DNA of 45,720 bases from an uncultured Roseovarius sp. (lineage in GTDB: Bacteria; Pseudomonadota; Alphaproteobacteria; Rhodobacterales; Rhodobacteraceae): NCBI RefSeq assembly GCF_947259555.1, contig NZ_CAMYMD010000009.1:1-45720 (forward strand). The letters are read 5' to 3'. The position numbers were made by a program, and so were the translations under genes. The notes under the pieces are model-generated. The model did no database searches and was not told the DNA's origin. It was given only the letters and a program-made list of their open reading frames with translations. Shown piece after piece: positions 34,279 to 43,074 of this stretch. Numbering within the stretch: position 1 is the first letter of the stretch; the number at the start of each line of letters is the position of its first letter.

Positions 34279-35934
34279 CTATCGAACAAACTTCTTGTGC
34301 TTCACCCGCTTGGGCTCCAAGGCGTCCGGCCCCAACCGGCGTTTCTTGTCTTCCTCGTAGGCCGTGAAATCGCCCTCGAACCATTCCACATGCGCCTCGC
34401 CCTCGAAGGCGAGGATGTGGGTGCAGATGCGGTCCAGAAAGAAGCGGTCGTGGGAGATCACCACGGCGCAGCCGGCGAAATCCATCAGCGCGTCTTCGAG
34501 CGCGCGCAGCGTTTCGACGTCGAGGTCGTTGGTCGGCTCGTCGAGCAGGAGCACGTTTCCGCCCTCTTTCAAGAGCCGCGCCATGTGGACGCGGTTGCGC
34601 TCGCCGCCCGAGAGCAGCGAGACCTTTTTCTGCTGGTCGCCGCCCTTGAAATTGAACGCCCCGCAATAGGCGCGGGAGTTGATCTGGGCGTCGCCCAGCA
34701 CGATCACCTCGGCGCCGCCGGAGATTGCCTCCCAGACGTTGTCTTCGGGTTTGAGGTCGTCGCGCGACTGGTCGACATAGCTCAGCTCGACCGTATCGCC
34801 ATACTCGATCGTTCCGGCGTCGGGCGCTTCCTGCCCGGTCAGCATCTTGAAGAGCGTCGATTTACCGGCGCCGTTGGGGCCGATCACGCCGACGATGCCA
34901 CCGGGCGGCAGGGAAAAGCTCAGGTCCTCGATCAGGAGCTTGTCGCCCATATGCTTCTTGAGCCCGTCCACCTCGATCACCTTGGCCCCGAGGCGCGGAC
35001 CATTGGGAATGACGATCTGCGCACGCCCGACCCGCTCGCGCTCTGACTGGCCGGCCAGCTCGTTATAGGCGTTGATCCGGGCCTTTTGCTTGGCCTGGCG
35101 CGCCTTGGCGCCCTGCCGCATCCATTCCAACTCGCGTTCCAGCGTCTTTTGCTTGGATTTGTCTTCCTTGGCCTCGCGCTCCAGCCGCTTGGCCTTTTGC
35201 TCGACCCACGCAGAGTAGTTGCCCTCGTAGGGGATGCCCCGGCCACGGTCGAGCTCCAGAATCCAGCTGGTGATATTGTCGAGGAAATAGCGGTCGTGGG
35301 TGACGATCAGGATCGTGCCCTTGTAGTCGATGAGGTGCTGTTGCAGCCAGGCGATGGTCTCGGCGTCGAGGTGGTTGGTCGGCTCGTCGAGCAGGAGCAT
35401 GTCGGGCGCTTCGAGAAGCAGCTTGCACAGGGCGACCCGCCGCCGCTCTCCGCCTGACAGGGTGGCGACATCCGCCGCATCCGGCGGGCAGCGCAGCGCC
35501 TCCATCGAGATATCGACCTGCGCATCCAGATCCCAAAGGTTCTGGCTGTCGATCTCGTCCTGCAACTGCGCCATTTCGTCGGCGGTCTCGTCGGAGTAGT
35601 TCATCGCCAATTCGTTGAAGCGGTCGAGCTTGGCCTTTTTGGCGGCCACACCGAGCATGACGTTCTCGCGCACGTTCAGCGTCTCATCCAGATGCGGCTC
35701 CTGCGGGAGATAGCCGACGCGGGCGCCTTCTGCGGCCCAGGCCTCGCCGGTGAAATCGGTGTCGAGCCCGGCCATGATCTTCATCAGGGTGGACTTACCC
35801 GCGCCGTTCACGCCCACGACGCCGATCTTGACGCCGGGCAGAAAGCTCAGGTGGATATTCTCAAAGCATTTCTTGCCGCCCGGGTAGGCCTTGGAGACGC
35901 CCTGCATGTGGTAGACATATTGATAGGCTGCCAT
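34279..35934 (-). CDS. ettA: Energy-dependent translational throttle protein EttA (ABC-F)
   Basis: 551 residues, two ABC domains and no membrane segment. Walker A sites are GVNGAGKST (about residue 39) and GPNGAGKST (about 357). Signatures are LSGGERRRVALC and LSGGERNRVHMA; Walker B sites end in LLLDEPTNHLDAET and LLLDEPTNDLDVET. The arm between (DRFNELAMNYSDETADEM) and the linker (KQKTLERELEWMRQGAKARQ) are as in EttA, which binds the ribosomal E site and gates the first peptide bond according to ATP/ADP. GGAGG lies about 11 nt before the ATG. Its 3' end is duplicated beyond brnTA. Confidence 0.95.
   Translation of the reverse strand: MAAYQYVYHMQGVSKAYPGGKKCFENIHLSFLPGVKIGVVGVNGAGKSTLMKIMAGLDTDFTGEAWAAEGARVGYLPQEPHLDETLNVRENVMLGVAAKKAKLDRFNELAMNYSDETADEMAQLQDEIDSQNLWDLDAQVDISMEALRCPPDAADVATLSGGERRRVALCKLLLEAPDMLLLDEPTNHLDAETIAWLQQHLIDYKGTILIVTHDRYFLDNITSWILELDRGRGIPYEGNYSAWVEQKAKRLEREAKEDKSKQKTLERELEWMRQGAKARQAKQKARINAYNELAGQSERERVGRAQIVIPNGPRLGAKVIEVDGLKKHMGDKLLIEDLSFSLPPGGIVGVIGPNGAGKSTLFKMLTGQEAPDAGTIEYGDTVELSYVDQSRDDLKPEDNVWEAISGGAEVIVLGDAQINSRAYCGAFNFKGGDQQKKVSLLSGGERNRVHMARLLKEGGNVLLLDEPTNDLDVETLRALEDALMDFAGCAVVISHDRFFLDRICTHILAFEGEAHVEWFEGDFTAYEEDKKRRLGPDALEPKRVKHKKFVR
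34286..34311. repeat. ettA 3' end copy, right of brnTA
   Basis: This is the genuine ettA tail (KRVKHKKFVR). It matches 33676-33701 at 23 of 26 positions, in the same orientation and frame, so the brnTA genes sit between two direct repeats 610 bp apart. Confidence 0.7.
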
Positions 35935-36196
35935 GAACGTGGCCCTCCGCTGCGATTGGGTGATCTATAATCCAGGCCGGGTGATACCTGTCGTATCGCG
36001 CGGGGGCAATGGCTAGCGCGTATACAGACACTGGGTGGCGCATCTTTCAAGACCGGCCGATCGCAACCCTCCCGCCGCCATCTGCCAGTCATTCTGACCG
36101 GACACCTCTTGAGGGTGGGCGACGCTACGGGCATGGCCCCATCGCCACGGCATGTTTTCGCTTTACACCCGGCGCCTCGCTGGCAATGAAAGAGCG

Positions 36197-36811
36197 ATGA
36201 CAGACACATTGCCCCTTGTCCGCCCCGGTCAGGTGATCGGCCTGCTGGGCGGATCGTTCGATCCGCCGCATGCGGGTCATCTGCATATCAGCCGAGAGGC
36301 GCTGAAACGCTTTGGGCTGGACTGGCTGTGGTGGCTGGTCAGCCCCGGCAACCCGTTGAAATCCAATGGTCCTGCGCCGTTGGAAGCGCGCATGTCGGCG
36401 GCCTGTGCGTTGGTCGATCATCCGCGCATTCATGTCACCGATATCGAGGCGCGGATCAATACACGCCACACTGCGGCCACGTTGCAAATCCTGCGCGCGC
36501 GCTGTCCCGGTGTGCGCTTTGTCTGGTTGATGGGGGCGGACAATCTGGCGCAGTTCCATCTCTGGCAGGACTGGCGGGCGATTCTGGATACGGTGCCGGT
36601 GGGTGTGCTGGCACGGCCCGGTCAGCGCATTTCGGCGCGCCTTTCGCCGGCGGCGCGGATCTATGGGCCGGCCCGCATCCCGGCGCGCGAGAGCCACAGG
36701 CTCGGCCACGCGACAGCCCCGGCGTGGTGTTTTGTCAATGTACCGATGACCGACATCTCTTCGACCGGGTTGCGCGCGCGTGGCAGGTGGCACGGTACCA
36801 CGCAAAACTAG
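36197..36811 (+). CDS. nadD: Nicotinate-nucleotide adenylyltransferase
   Basis: 204 residues from the ATG at 36197; an in-frame ATG at 36152 would add 15 poorly conserved residues and lacks a better ribosome site (AAAGAG lies near 36190). It makes nicotinate adenine dinucleotide in NAD synthesis. [21 protein letters not shown] holds the nucleotidyltransferase HxGH motif, and the C-terminal ISSTGLRAR is the ISSTxIR motif. It lies between ettA (divergent) and a PBP4-type gene in the same direction. Confidence 0.93.
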   Translation: MTDTLPLVRPGQVIGLLGGSFDPPHAGHLHISREALKRFGLDWLWWLVSPGNPLKSNGPAPLEARMSAACALVDHPRIHVTDIEARINTRHTAATLQILRARCPGVRFVWLMGADNLAQFHLWQDWRAILDTVPVGVLARPGQRISARLSPAARIYGPARIPARESHRLGHATAPAWCFVNVPMTDISSTGLRARGRWHGTTQN

Positions 36812-36868
36812 CCGACAGGGCCCGAAAACGCGATTGCATGCGCCCCTTGCCTGCGATTTACTCAGGGC

Positions 36869-38365
36869 ATGACACATCGGTTCTCACGACGTTTCTTTCT
36901 GGGCACGACGCTTGCCGCGCTCGGCCATGGTGCGTGGGCCGGCGCCCCCGCCATTTCAGTGCGCCCGGTGGCCCGCCCCCAAGGCGGCGCCGCTGCCGCC
37001 CGGCTGGCGCCGAGTGCCGAGGCCCTGATCTCGAAGGCGAATCTGTCGGGGCGCGTGGGATATGCCGTCGCCGATGCGCGCACGGGGCGGGTGCTGGAGG
37101 AAGGCGAAGGCAATGTCGGGCTGCCCCCCGCCAGCGTCACCAAGGCGGTGACGGCGCTCTATGCGCTTGACGCGCTTGGACCGGATCACCGTTTTCAGAC
37201 CCGGCTCATCGCCACCGGCCCGGTCGAAGGCGGCGTGCTCAAGGGGGATCTTATCCTTGCGGGCGGTGGCGACCCGAGCCTTGACACCAATGCGCTCGCC
37301 GGTCTTGCCAGCGGTCTGGCCAAGACCGGACTGCGCGAGATCCGTGGCGCGTTTCATGTCTGGGGCGGCGCGGTCCCGTTTGCGCGCGCCATCGACGAAC
37401 GGCAACCCGAGCATGCAGGCTATAACCCGGCGCTTTCGGGGCTCAACCTCAACTATAACCGCGTGCATTTCGAGTGGAAGCGATCCGGCGGAACGTACCG
37501 CATCAGCATGGACGCCCGATCCAACCGCTACCGCCCCGATGTGACCGTGGCGCGCATGCGGATCGCCGACCGGTCCATGCCGGTCTATTCCTACCGCGAC
37601 GCGGGCAGCCATGACGACTGGACGGTTGCGAGCGGCGCCTTGGGCAATGGCGGGGCGCGCTGGCTACCTGTGCGCAAGCCGGAGCTCTATGCCGGCGAGG
37701 TGTTTGCCACCTTTGCCCGGTCGCATGGCATCAAGACCGGCCCGATCAGGACCATCAACGACTTGCCCGACGGGACGGTGCTCGTGACCCATGCGAGCGC
37801 ACCGCTGTCGACCATCCTGCGGGACATGCTGAAATATTCGACCAACCTGACCGCCGAGATGGTCGGGCTTGCCGCCAGCGCGCGCCGACAGGGCGCGCCG
37901 ATGACGCTGAAACAATCCGCGCGCGAAATGTCACGATGGTCGGCCAGCACTCTGGGCATGTCAGGCACGGAGCTGATGGATCATTCCGGACTGAACGACC
38001 GGTCTCGCATGGCGGCGCGCGCCATGGCGCAGGCGCTTGCGCGGGCGCATCGTGCGGGGCTGTTGCGGCCGTTGCTGCGGGATGTCGATTTGCGTGACGC
38101 GCAAGGCCGGGTCGACCGCAATCACCCGCTGAAGGTGGCCGCCAAGACAGGCACGCTCTATTTCGTGAGCGCACTTGCGGGCTATGCCACCACCCCCGGC
38201 GGGGCCGAGCTGGCCTTTGCGATCTTTACCGCGAGCGACAGCCTGCGTGCCCGGGTTGACCCGTCAAGGGATGAACGCCCAGCCGGTGCAAGGGGCTGGA
38301 ATCGCCGCTCCAAACAGTTGCAGCAGGCACTCATCGAACGGTGGGGTGCGGTTTACGACGGCTGA
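36869..38365 (+). CDS. dacB: D-alanyl-D-alanine carboxypeptidase/endopeptidase (PBP4 class)
   Basis: 498 residues. The N terminus MTHRFSRRFFLGTTLAALGH has a twin-arginine type signal (SRRFFLG), so export is likely. Penicillin-binding motifs are PASVTKAVT (SxxK, near residue 90), YSTNLTAEM (SxN, near 327) and AAKTGTLYF (KTG, near 423). The extra domain between the first two motifs is typical of PBP4/DacB. It cleaves D-Ala-D-Ala and peptide cross-links in peptidoglycan and helps remodelling. It follows nadD by 57 nt and may be cotranscribed. Confidence 0.93.
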   Translation: MTHRFSRRFFLGTTLAALGHGAWAGAPAISVRPVARPQGGAAAARLAPSAEALISKANLSGRVGYAVADARTGRVLEEGEGNVGLPPASVTKAVTALYALDALGPDHRFQTRLIATGPVEGGVLKGDLILAGGGDPSLDTNALAGLASGLAKTGLREIRGAFHVWGGAVPFARAIDERQPEHAGYNPALSGLNLNYNRVHFEWKRSGGTYRISMDARSNRYRPDVTVARMRIADRSMPVYSYRDAGSHDDWTVASGALGNGGARWLPVRKPELYAGEVFATFARSHGIKTGPIRTINDLPDGTVLVTHASAPLSTILRDMLKYSTNLTAEMVGLAASARRQGAPMTLKQSAREMSRWSASTLGMSGTELMDHSGLNDRSRMAARAMAQALARAHRAGLLRPLLRDVDLRDAQGRVDRNHPLKVAAKTGTLYFVSALAGYATTPGGAELAFAIFTASDSLRARVDPSRDERPAGARGWNRRSKQLQQALIERWGAVYDG

Positions 38366-38425
38366 GCCACGCCCGCCCGGTCAGACGGTCGGGCACAATG
38401 GACAATTCCGGATGTCCGGGGCGAT

Positions 38426-38899
38426 TCAGAGCCTTGAGGAAATCACGCCGGTGTTGAAGCCGCCCATGCGCAGCTCTCCGTAAAGGCGCTGATATTCGAT
38501 CTTGGGGCAGTGGTTCATCACGACATCCAATCCGCGCGCCCGCGCCGTGGCCGCGGCCTCGGGATGCTCCACGCCGATCTGCATCCAGATCGTCTTGAGG
38601 CCCGACAGACTCTCAAGCGCTTCGTCCACAATCGGCGGCACATGCTCGGAGCGGCGAAAGATATCGACCATGTCGACCGGGCCGTCGATTTCGGACAATG
38701 AGGCCACCACCGTCTGACCAAAGAGCGTCTTGCCCGCGTGACCCGGGTTGACCGGGACGACATCGTATTTCTTGAGGGTCAGGTATCGCGCCACGTAATA
38801 GCTGGGGCGGACCGGGTTCATGGACACGCCGACCACCGCCACGCGCCGCGTGCGGGTCAGAATACTGCGAAGGTGAGAATCACTGTAATGCTCGCTCAT
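38426..38899 (-). CDS. CoA-binding (YccU-type) protein
   Basis: 157 residues from ATG 38899. The longer start at 38908 is a TTG without a ribosome site. The Rossmann-type pattern VAVVGVSMNPVRPSYYVARYL near residue 21, VVPVNPGHAGKTLFGQTV, and the C-terminal MNHCPKIEYQRLYGELRM fit the CoA-binding/YccU family. Members bind coenzyme A, but the physiological role is not settled. A terminator-like hairpin lies upstream at 38936, ending the transcript of the preceding gene. Confidence 0.88.
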   Translation of the reverse strand: MSEHYSDSHLRSILTRTRRVAVVGVSMNPVRPSYYVARYLTLKKYDVVPVNPGHAGKTLFGQTVVASLSEIDGPVDMVDIFRRSEHVPPIVDEALESLSGLKTIWMQIGVEHPEAAATARARGLDVVMNHCPKIEYQRLYGELRMGGFNTGVISSRL

Positions 38900-38935
38900 G
38901 CGGCGCAATCAATCACGAACGGAGAAAAGAAAAAA

Positions 38936-38959
38936 GCGCCCAAGACAATGCTTGGGCGC
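38936..38959 (-). terminator. Rho-independent terminator
   Basis: A perfect 9-bp stem (GCGCCCAAG with its complement, 6-nt loop) is followed on the minus strand by TTTTTTCTTTTC. It ends transcription coming from the zinc-ribbon gene or from a small RNA, just upstream of the CoA-binding gene. Confidence 0.8.
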
Positions 38960-39100
38960 CAGTCGCGGAACGAGGGACAGTGATAGGAAGCAACGGTGTT
39001 CCGTTCCGCTGCCTCTGGGACAGATGTAGGTCCGATTCTCATAATAAAAAGAGATTGTAATATAGCTGTGACTGTAATTTGAGCGCGCCCGGCCGCCCGT

Positions 39101-39406
39101 TCAATCGAATATGTCCTCGACCACATCCCATATTTCCTCGGCCAGGCGGCGACCGAGCCCCTTGCGCCGCTTTTTGGGCCTGCTCTGGCGTTTGGCCGCG
39201 GGATCGGGGCCATACTCCTGACGGGGCAGCGTCATCGGGCGGGCCTTTGGGCGGCTCGGCTGCGCCGCTCCGTTACGCTTGGGCAGCGCCTTCATCTCGT
39301 GCAGGGGCGCGCCGCACTTGGCGCAGGCCAGTTCATGCCGCCCCCGATCCAGCACGAGGGTCGTGCGGGCACCACAATAACAGCAGGTTGCAATCTTTTG
39401 TCCCAT
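39101..39406 (-). CDS. Zinc-ribbon protein with basic tail
   Basis: 101 residues from ATG 39406, with GAGG close upstream; longer in-frame starts exist at 39415 and 39478. Two CxxC pairs are seen, CYC (in CCYCGARTTL, about residue 9) and CAKCGAPL (about 29), forming a zinc ribbon. The middle is basic and proline-rich (KRNGAAQPSRPKARPM, KRQSRPKKRRKGLGRRL) and the end is acidic (EEIWDVVEDIFD). Similar small proteins, often only hypothetical, occur in roseobacters. A role in nucleic-acid binding is plausible but unproved. Confidence 0.7.
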   Translation of the reverse strand: MGQKIATCCYCGARTTLVLDRGRHELACAKCGAPLHEMKALPKRNGAAQPSRPKARPMTLPRQEYGPDPAAKRQSRPKKRRKGLGRRLAEEIWDVVEDIFD

Positions 39407-39521
39407 GCGCCTCATATCGGGCAGATTTGCCCGTTTTCCAACCCTGCGCGCGTCAAAACCTTCGCCACCCCGCCCCATTGCATGCTAGGGTTGAAGGATT
39501 GCATTGCACAGGATTTTTCCG

Positions 39522-40421
39522 ATGACCGACGCTGATACACCCGATTCCACGCCGCGCCCCCGCGACCTGCCATTCGATATTGACCTGCGTCGTCTCAACA
39601 AGGGCGTTGGCTATGTGGCCCTCGGCCTTCCGGTCGCGCTCGGTCTGGTTTCGCTGTTGACCAACACTTGCTTCAATGCCTCGATCAGCCACTATTATTT
39701 CAGTCGCATCGGCGGCGATATCCTCGTCGGGGCGCTGAGTTTTATCGGGCTGCTGCTCATATTCTTCTATAGCTTCCGCGCGCCCGGGCGCGAGGGATGT
39801 CTGGGCTGGCACTGGTATGATGTCGCGCTGTTGAAGCTGGCGGGCATGGCCGCGGTGATCGTGGCCTTTGTGCCCACGACCGGCTCGGGGTGCACCTATG
39901 ACGGCGAGGTGGCGCGCGTGTTGTTGACCGGCGCCGCTGGCTCCGAGGGGTTTCACCCGCCGGGCGGCACGGTGGACGGCACGATCAGCTATGATTTCTG
40001 GGCCAGCTTTGCGGCCATCGGCGCAGAGGTGCCCATGCTGCTCAAGATGGCGCATTTCGGGGCGGCCGGGGTCATGTTCCTGATTCTGGGGTATTTCTCG
40101 ATGTCGGTCTTTACCCGCGACAATTCTACCACGTCATTTGCCGCCGGCAACCGCAAGGACCGGCGCAATGCGTGGTATCGCGCGCTCGGTCGGGTGATTC
40201 TTGCCGTGGTGGGCGTGCTGGCGATCAAGGCCGCCGCACTCGAGCTGGTCCTGCCGCAGTCAATGGCCGAAAGCATCGCGGCCTTCTGGGACAGTCTGCG
40301 GCTGACCTTTGTCTTTGAGGCGCTCGGGCTGATGGCGTTTGGCCTGAGCTGGATGATCAAGGGGCGGTTTATCCCGGCGTTCGAGGATGCCGCCGCCAAG
40401 CCTCAGCCGCGCGCGGCATAG
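39522..40421 (+). CDS. Multi-pass membrane protein, unrecognised
   Basis: 299 residues starting MTDADTPDS, with AGGA 9 nt upstream. About six membrane helices are visible: VGYVALGLPVALGLVSLL, ILVGALSFIGLLLIFFYSF, LLKLAGMAAVIVAFVPT, HFGAAGVMFLILGYFSM, VILAVVGVLAIKAAALELV and FEALGLMAFGLSWMI. Between the first two is CFNASISHYYFSRIG, with conserved-looking His-Tyr-Tyr. Loop cysteines (GSGCTYDGE) may be periplasmic. I do not recognise the family. It overlaps the convergent rlmB by 19 nt. Confidence 0.65.
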   Translation: MTDADTPDSTPRPRDLPFDIDLRRLNKGVGYVALGLPVALGLVSLLTNTCFNASISHYYFSRIGGDILVGALSFIGLLLIFFYSFRAPGREGCLGWHWYDVALLKLAGMAAVIVAFVPTTGSGCTYDGEVARVLLTGAAGSEGFHPPGGTVDGTISYDFWASFAAIGAEVPMLLKMAHFGAAGVMFLILGYFSMSVFTRDNSTTSFAAGNRKDRRNAWYRALGRVILAVVGVLAIKAAALELVLPQSMAESIAAFWDSLRLTFVFEALGLMAFGLSWMIKGRFIPAFEDAAAKPQPRAA

Positions 40422-41179
40422 AGGGCGACAGCTGCGGCATTGGACACGTTGAGCGAGCCGAAATCACTGGCGAACCCGATCCGGACCAGCCCGTCACAGA
40501 CCTCGCGCGTGCGCGCCCGCAAGCCCGGCCCCTCGGCGCCGAGCACAAGCGCGACGGGCCGGTCGCGTTTTTCCGCAAGGGCCGTCTCGATGCTCTCCTG
40601 TGCCTCTCCTGCGAGCCCAAGGACCAAATAGCCCATCGCCTGCAACTCTCCGATCGCATCGGCCAGATTGCGCACCCGCAGGTAGGGCTGCCGCTCCAAT
40701 GCGCCGCTCGCGGTCTTGGCCAGGGCGCCGGTCTCGGGCGCGGCGTGGTGGCGCGGGGCGATGACCGCGCGTGCGCCGAACACCTCTGCAGACCGCAGGA
40801 TCGCCCCCACATTGTGCGGATCGGTCACACGGTCCAGCAGCACGACGCGCGGCGCCGAGTGACCATCGCCCAGACAGACATCGCGCAGCGGCCCCCAATC
40901 CAGCGGCTTGACCTCGAGCGCGGCCCCCTGATGCACCGAGCCGGGATCGAGCGGCGCACTGAATTTGCGTGGGTCGGCCTCTTCGGGGGTGACCCCGCTG
41001 GCGGCAATCGCCTCGGCCAGCTTGTCCGCAGCGTTCTTGGTCACGATCAGGCGCAGCTTTTCGCGTCTGGGATTTTCCAGCGCATCGCGGACCGCATGCA
41101 GGCCAAAGAGCCACAGCGTCTCTGCCGCCGCCGCCCGCTTGGCCTGTTCCTTGTCGATCACCCAACGGGGTTTTTTCAT
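40403..41179 (-). CDS. rlmB: 23S rRNA (guanosine-2'-O-)-methyltransferase RlmB
   Basis: 258 residues. It methylates the 2'-OH of G2251 in 23S rRNA. The SPOUT knot motifs are DRVTDPHNVGAILRSAEVFG (about residue 116), LVLGAEGPGLRARTREVCD (about 211) and SLNVSNAAAVALYAARG at the C terminus. An N-terminal substrate-binding region (LWLFGLHAVRDALENPRR) marks it as RlmB rather than TrmL. Its 3' end overlaps the neighbouring membrane-protein gene. Confidence 0.92.
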   Translation of the reverse strand: MKKPRWVIDKEQAKRAAAAETLWLFGLHAVRDALENPRREKLRLIVTKNAADKLAEAIAASGVTPEEADPRKFSAPLDPGSVHQGAALEVKPLDWGPLRDVCLGDGHSAPRVVLLDRVTDPHNVGAILRSAEVFGARAVIAPRHHAAPETGALAKTASGALERQPYLRVRNLADAIGELQAMGYLVLGLAGEAQESIETALAEKRDRPVALVLGAEGPGLRARTREVCDGLVRIGFASDFGSLNVSNAAAVALYAARG

Positions 41180-41314
41180 GCGCCTCGGACCCTTCTTTTT
41201 CAGGCCGGGACAATGCGCCGGGCGGGCATCCTGTGCAAGCGATTTTCCGGTTGACGCACGCGCATGCCAATTGTAATCAGCCCCCCACGTCCGGCACTGA
41301 GCGGCGGGACACGT

Positions 41315-41398
41315 GGGCGACAGGCCGCAAGGTGTGGCAGGGGACTGTAACTCCCTCGCGGAGACGCACGCTAGGTTCGATTCCTAGGTCGCCCACCA
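41315..41398 (+). tRNA. tRNA-Tyr (anticodon GUA)
   Basis: 84 nt. Acceptor stem GGGCGAC/GTCGCCC is followed by A and an encoded CCA. The anticodon stem GGGGA/TCCCT encloses CTGTAAC, giving anticodon GTA. It has the long class II variable arm and a GGTTCGATTCC T-arm. It lies between divergent rlmB and a glycosyltransferase-like gene. Confidence 0.95.
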
Positions 41399-41479
41399 CT
41401 TTCCCTCCGACAGATTGTTTCCTCTTCTTTGCCCGGCCCGATGGCCGTATACTGCGCGACGAATGGGCAGGGGCAAACC

Positions 41480-42484
41480 ATGGCAGAGACCACGGCGCGG
41501 CAGGAAAATTTCAACGTCATGATCGTCGGTCAGGGTGGCCGGCTGCAATACGAGGCGCTGATCTTTGCGGCCTCGCTGCAGGCGATGTCCCCGGGGTTTG
41601 CCGGGCGGCTCTTTGTGGCCGAGCCGCAACCCGGCGCGCTCTGGCCCAATGATCCGCGGATCAGGGGCGAGGACACGCGCGCGCTGCTGGCCGAGCTGGG
41701 CGCCGAGGTCCTGCCCTTCGAGAGCCGTCATTTCGGCGCGCGGTATCCCTATGGCAACAAGATCGAGGCGCTGCTGGCGCTGCCCGAGGACGAGCCGTTT
41801 GTGTTTTTTGACACAGACACGCTGATCACTGGCGATCTGGCCTCGGTGCCGTTCGATTTCGCGCGCCCGATGGCCTCTTTGCGCTGCACCGGGACATGGC
41901 CCACACCAGAGCTTTACGGTCCGGGATATGCAGATATCTGGCGCTCGCTTTATGACAAGTTTGGCCTCGATTTCGAAAGCTCCATCGACCCGAGCCAGCC
42001 TGACGAATACTGGAAACGCTATCTCTACTTCAACGCGGGCTTTTTCTTTTATCGCTGCCCGCGCGAGTTCGGGCAGCGGTTTCTGGACTACGCGCTCGCG
42101 ATCCGGGATGACGCACCGCCGGAACTTGTGTGCCAGACGCTGGACCCCTGGCTGGATCAGGTCGCGCTGCCGCTGGTCATACATGCCTTGGGCGGGGGGC
42201 GAGATACCCTGCCGCCGGGGCTGATCGACGGCGCGATCACCTGTCACTACCGGCTGTTACCGATGCTCTATGCCCGAGAGGCGGATCACGTGATCGAGAC
42301 GCTCGAAGAGGTCACCGCGCCCAACCGGATCAAGAAAGTGCTGAAGTCGCATGACGCGGCCAAGCGGACGATCTATCAGGGGCGCGGCCAAAAGGTGCGC
42401 GCGCTCTTTGATCAGGATGATCTGCCGCGCCGCGAACAGGCCATCCGCAACACGATCAAGCGTAACGGATTCTGGATGCGGTAG
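41480..42484 (+). CDS. Glycosyltransferase-like protein with DxD motif
   Basis: 334 residues. The start MAETTARQENFNVMIV at 41480 has AGGGG 7 nt upstream; a longer frame to 41429 overlaps no feature but lacks a site. VFFDTDTLITGDLASVPF near residue 115 is the DxD-type motif of nucleotide-sugar transferases, and YNKIEALLAL-like YGNKIEALLALPEDEP precedes it. WKRYLYFNAGFFFYRCP and LDPWLDQVALPL are further conserved-looking blocks. The fold is probably GT-A, but donor and acceptor are unknown. No glycan genes adjoin it. Confidence 0.75.
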   Translation: MAETTARQENFNVMIVGQGGRLQYEALIFAASLQAMSPGFAGRLFVAEPQPGALWPNDPRIRGEDTRALLAELGAEVLPFESRHFGARYPYGNKIEALLALPEDEPFVFFDTDTLITGDLASVPFDFARPMASLRCTGTWPTPELYGPGYADIWRSLYDKFGLDFESSIDPSQPDEYWKRYLYFNAGFFFYRCPREFGQRFLDYALAIRDDAPPELVCQTLDPWLDQVALPLVIHALGGGRDTLPPGLIDGAITCHYRLLPMLYAREADHVIETLEEVTAPNRIKKVLKSHDAAKRTIYQGRGQKVRALFDQDDLPRREQAIRNTIKRNGFWMR

Positions 42485-42576
42485 GGGGTGTGAGGGTGTT
42501 TTGGCCTGGAGTTGCCGTTGCCGCTACACCCGTGCGCGGAATCAAGGCCGAAGGCCGCCGCGCATCGCCGGGCCCT

Positions 42577-42990
42577 TCACGCCGCGAAAACCGCGCCCAT
42601 GTCGGCAAACCCCTTCAATTCCACCGGGTTGCCCGAGGGGTCGCGAAAGAACATCGTCCATTGCTCGCCCGGCTCGCCCTCAAAACGCACGGAGGGCGGG
42701 ATCACGAAGTCGACCTCTGCCGCCGTCAGCCGATCCGCCACCGCGCGCCAATCCGCCAGTGGCAGGACCACGCCGAAATGCGGCATCGGCACCATGTGAT
42801 CGCCGACCTTGCCCGTGGGTTTCGTCTCCAGCGGGGGGCCGATATGCAGCGATAGCTGATGCCCGAAGAAGTCGAAATCGACCCATGTCTCGGTCGAACG
42901 TCCCTCGATTCCGCCCAGAAGCCCGCCGTAGAACGCACGTGCGGCGTCCAGATCGGTCACGTTGATTGCCAAATGAAAGGGATGCGCCAT
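42577..42990 (-). CDS. VOC (glyoxalase/bleomycin-resistance fold) family protein
   Basis: 137 residues from ATG 42990. The pattern HLAINVTDLDAARAFYGGLL opens the fold, HIGPPLET and HFGVVLPLADW lie in the middle, and MFFRDPSGNPVELKGF near the C terminus is the metal-ligand end of the glyoxalase/dioxygenase module. His and Glu positions fit metal binding. The substrate is unknown. The much longer upstream frame overlaps metY and has no coding character. Confidence 0.88.
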   Translation of the reverse strand: MAHPFHLAINVTDLDAARAFYGGLLGGIEGRSTETWVDFDFFGHQLSLHIGPPLETKPTGKVGDHMVPMPHFGVVLPLADWRAVADRLTAAEVDFVIPPSVRFEGEPGEQWTMFFRDPSGNPVELKGFADMGAVFAA

Positions 42991-43074
42991 ATCCTGTCTC
43001 CTCATGCCCGTTGCATGGCACCTAGCGATGCCGTAACCCGGTTTGCAAGGATTTCCCAAGGGAGGAGCAATAAA

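Noticed and set aside
38960..39030. SRP RNA (ffs) because of an AGGAAGCAACGG stretch
   Set aside because: The conserved GGAAGGAAGCAGCC loop context and long stem are absent.
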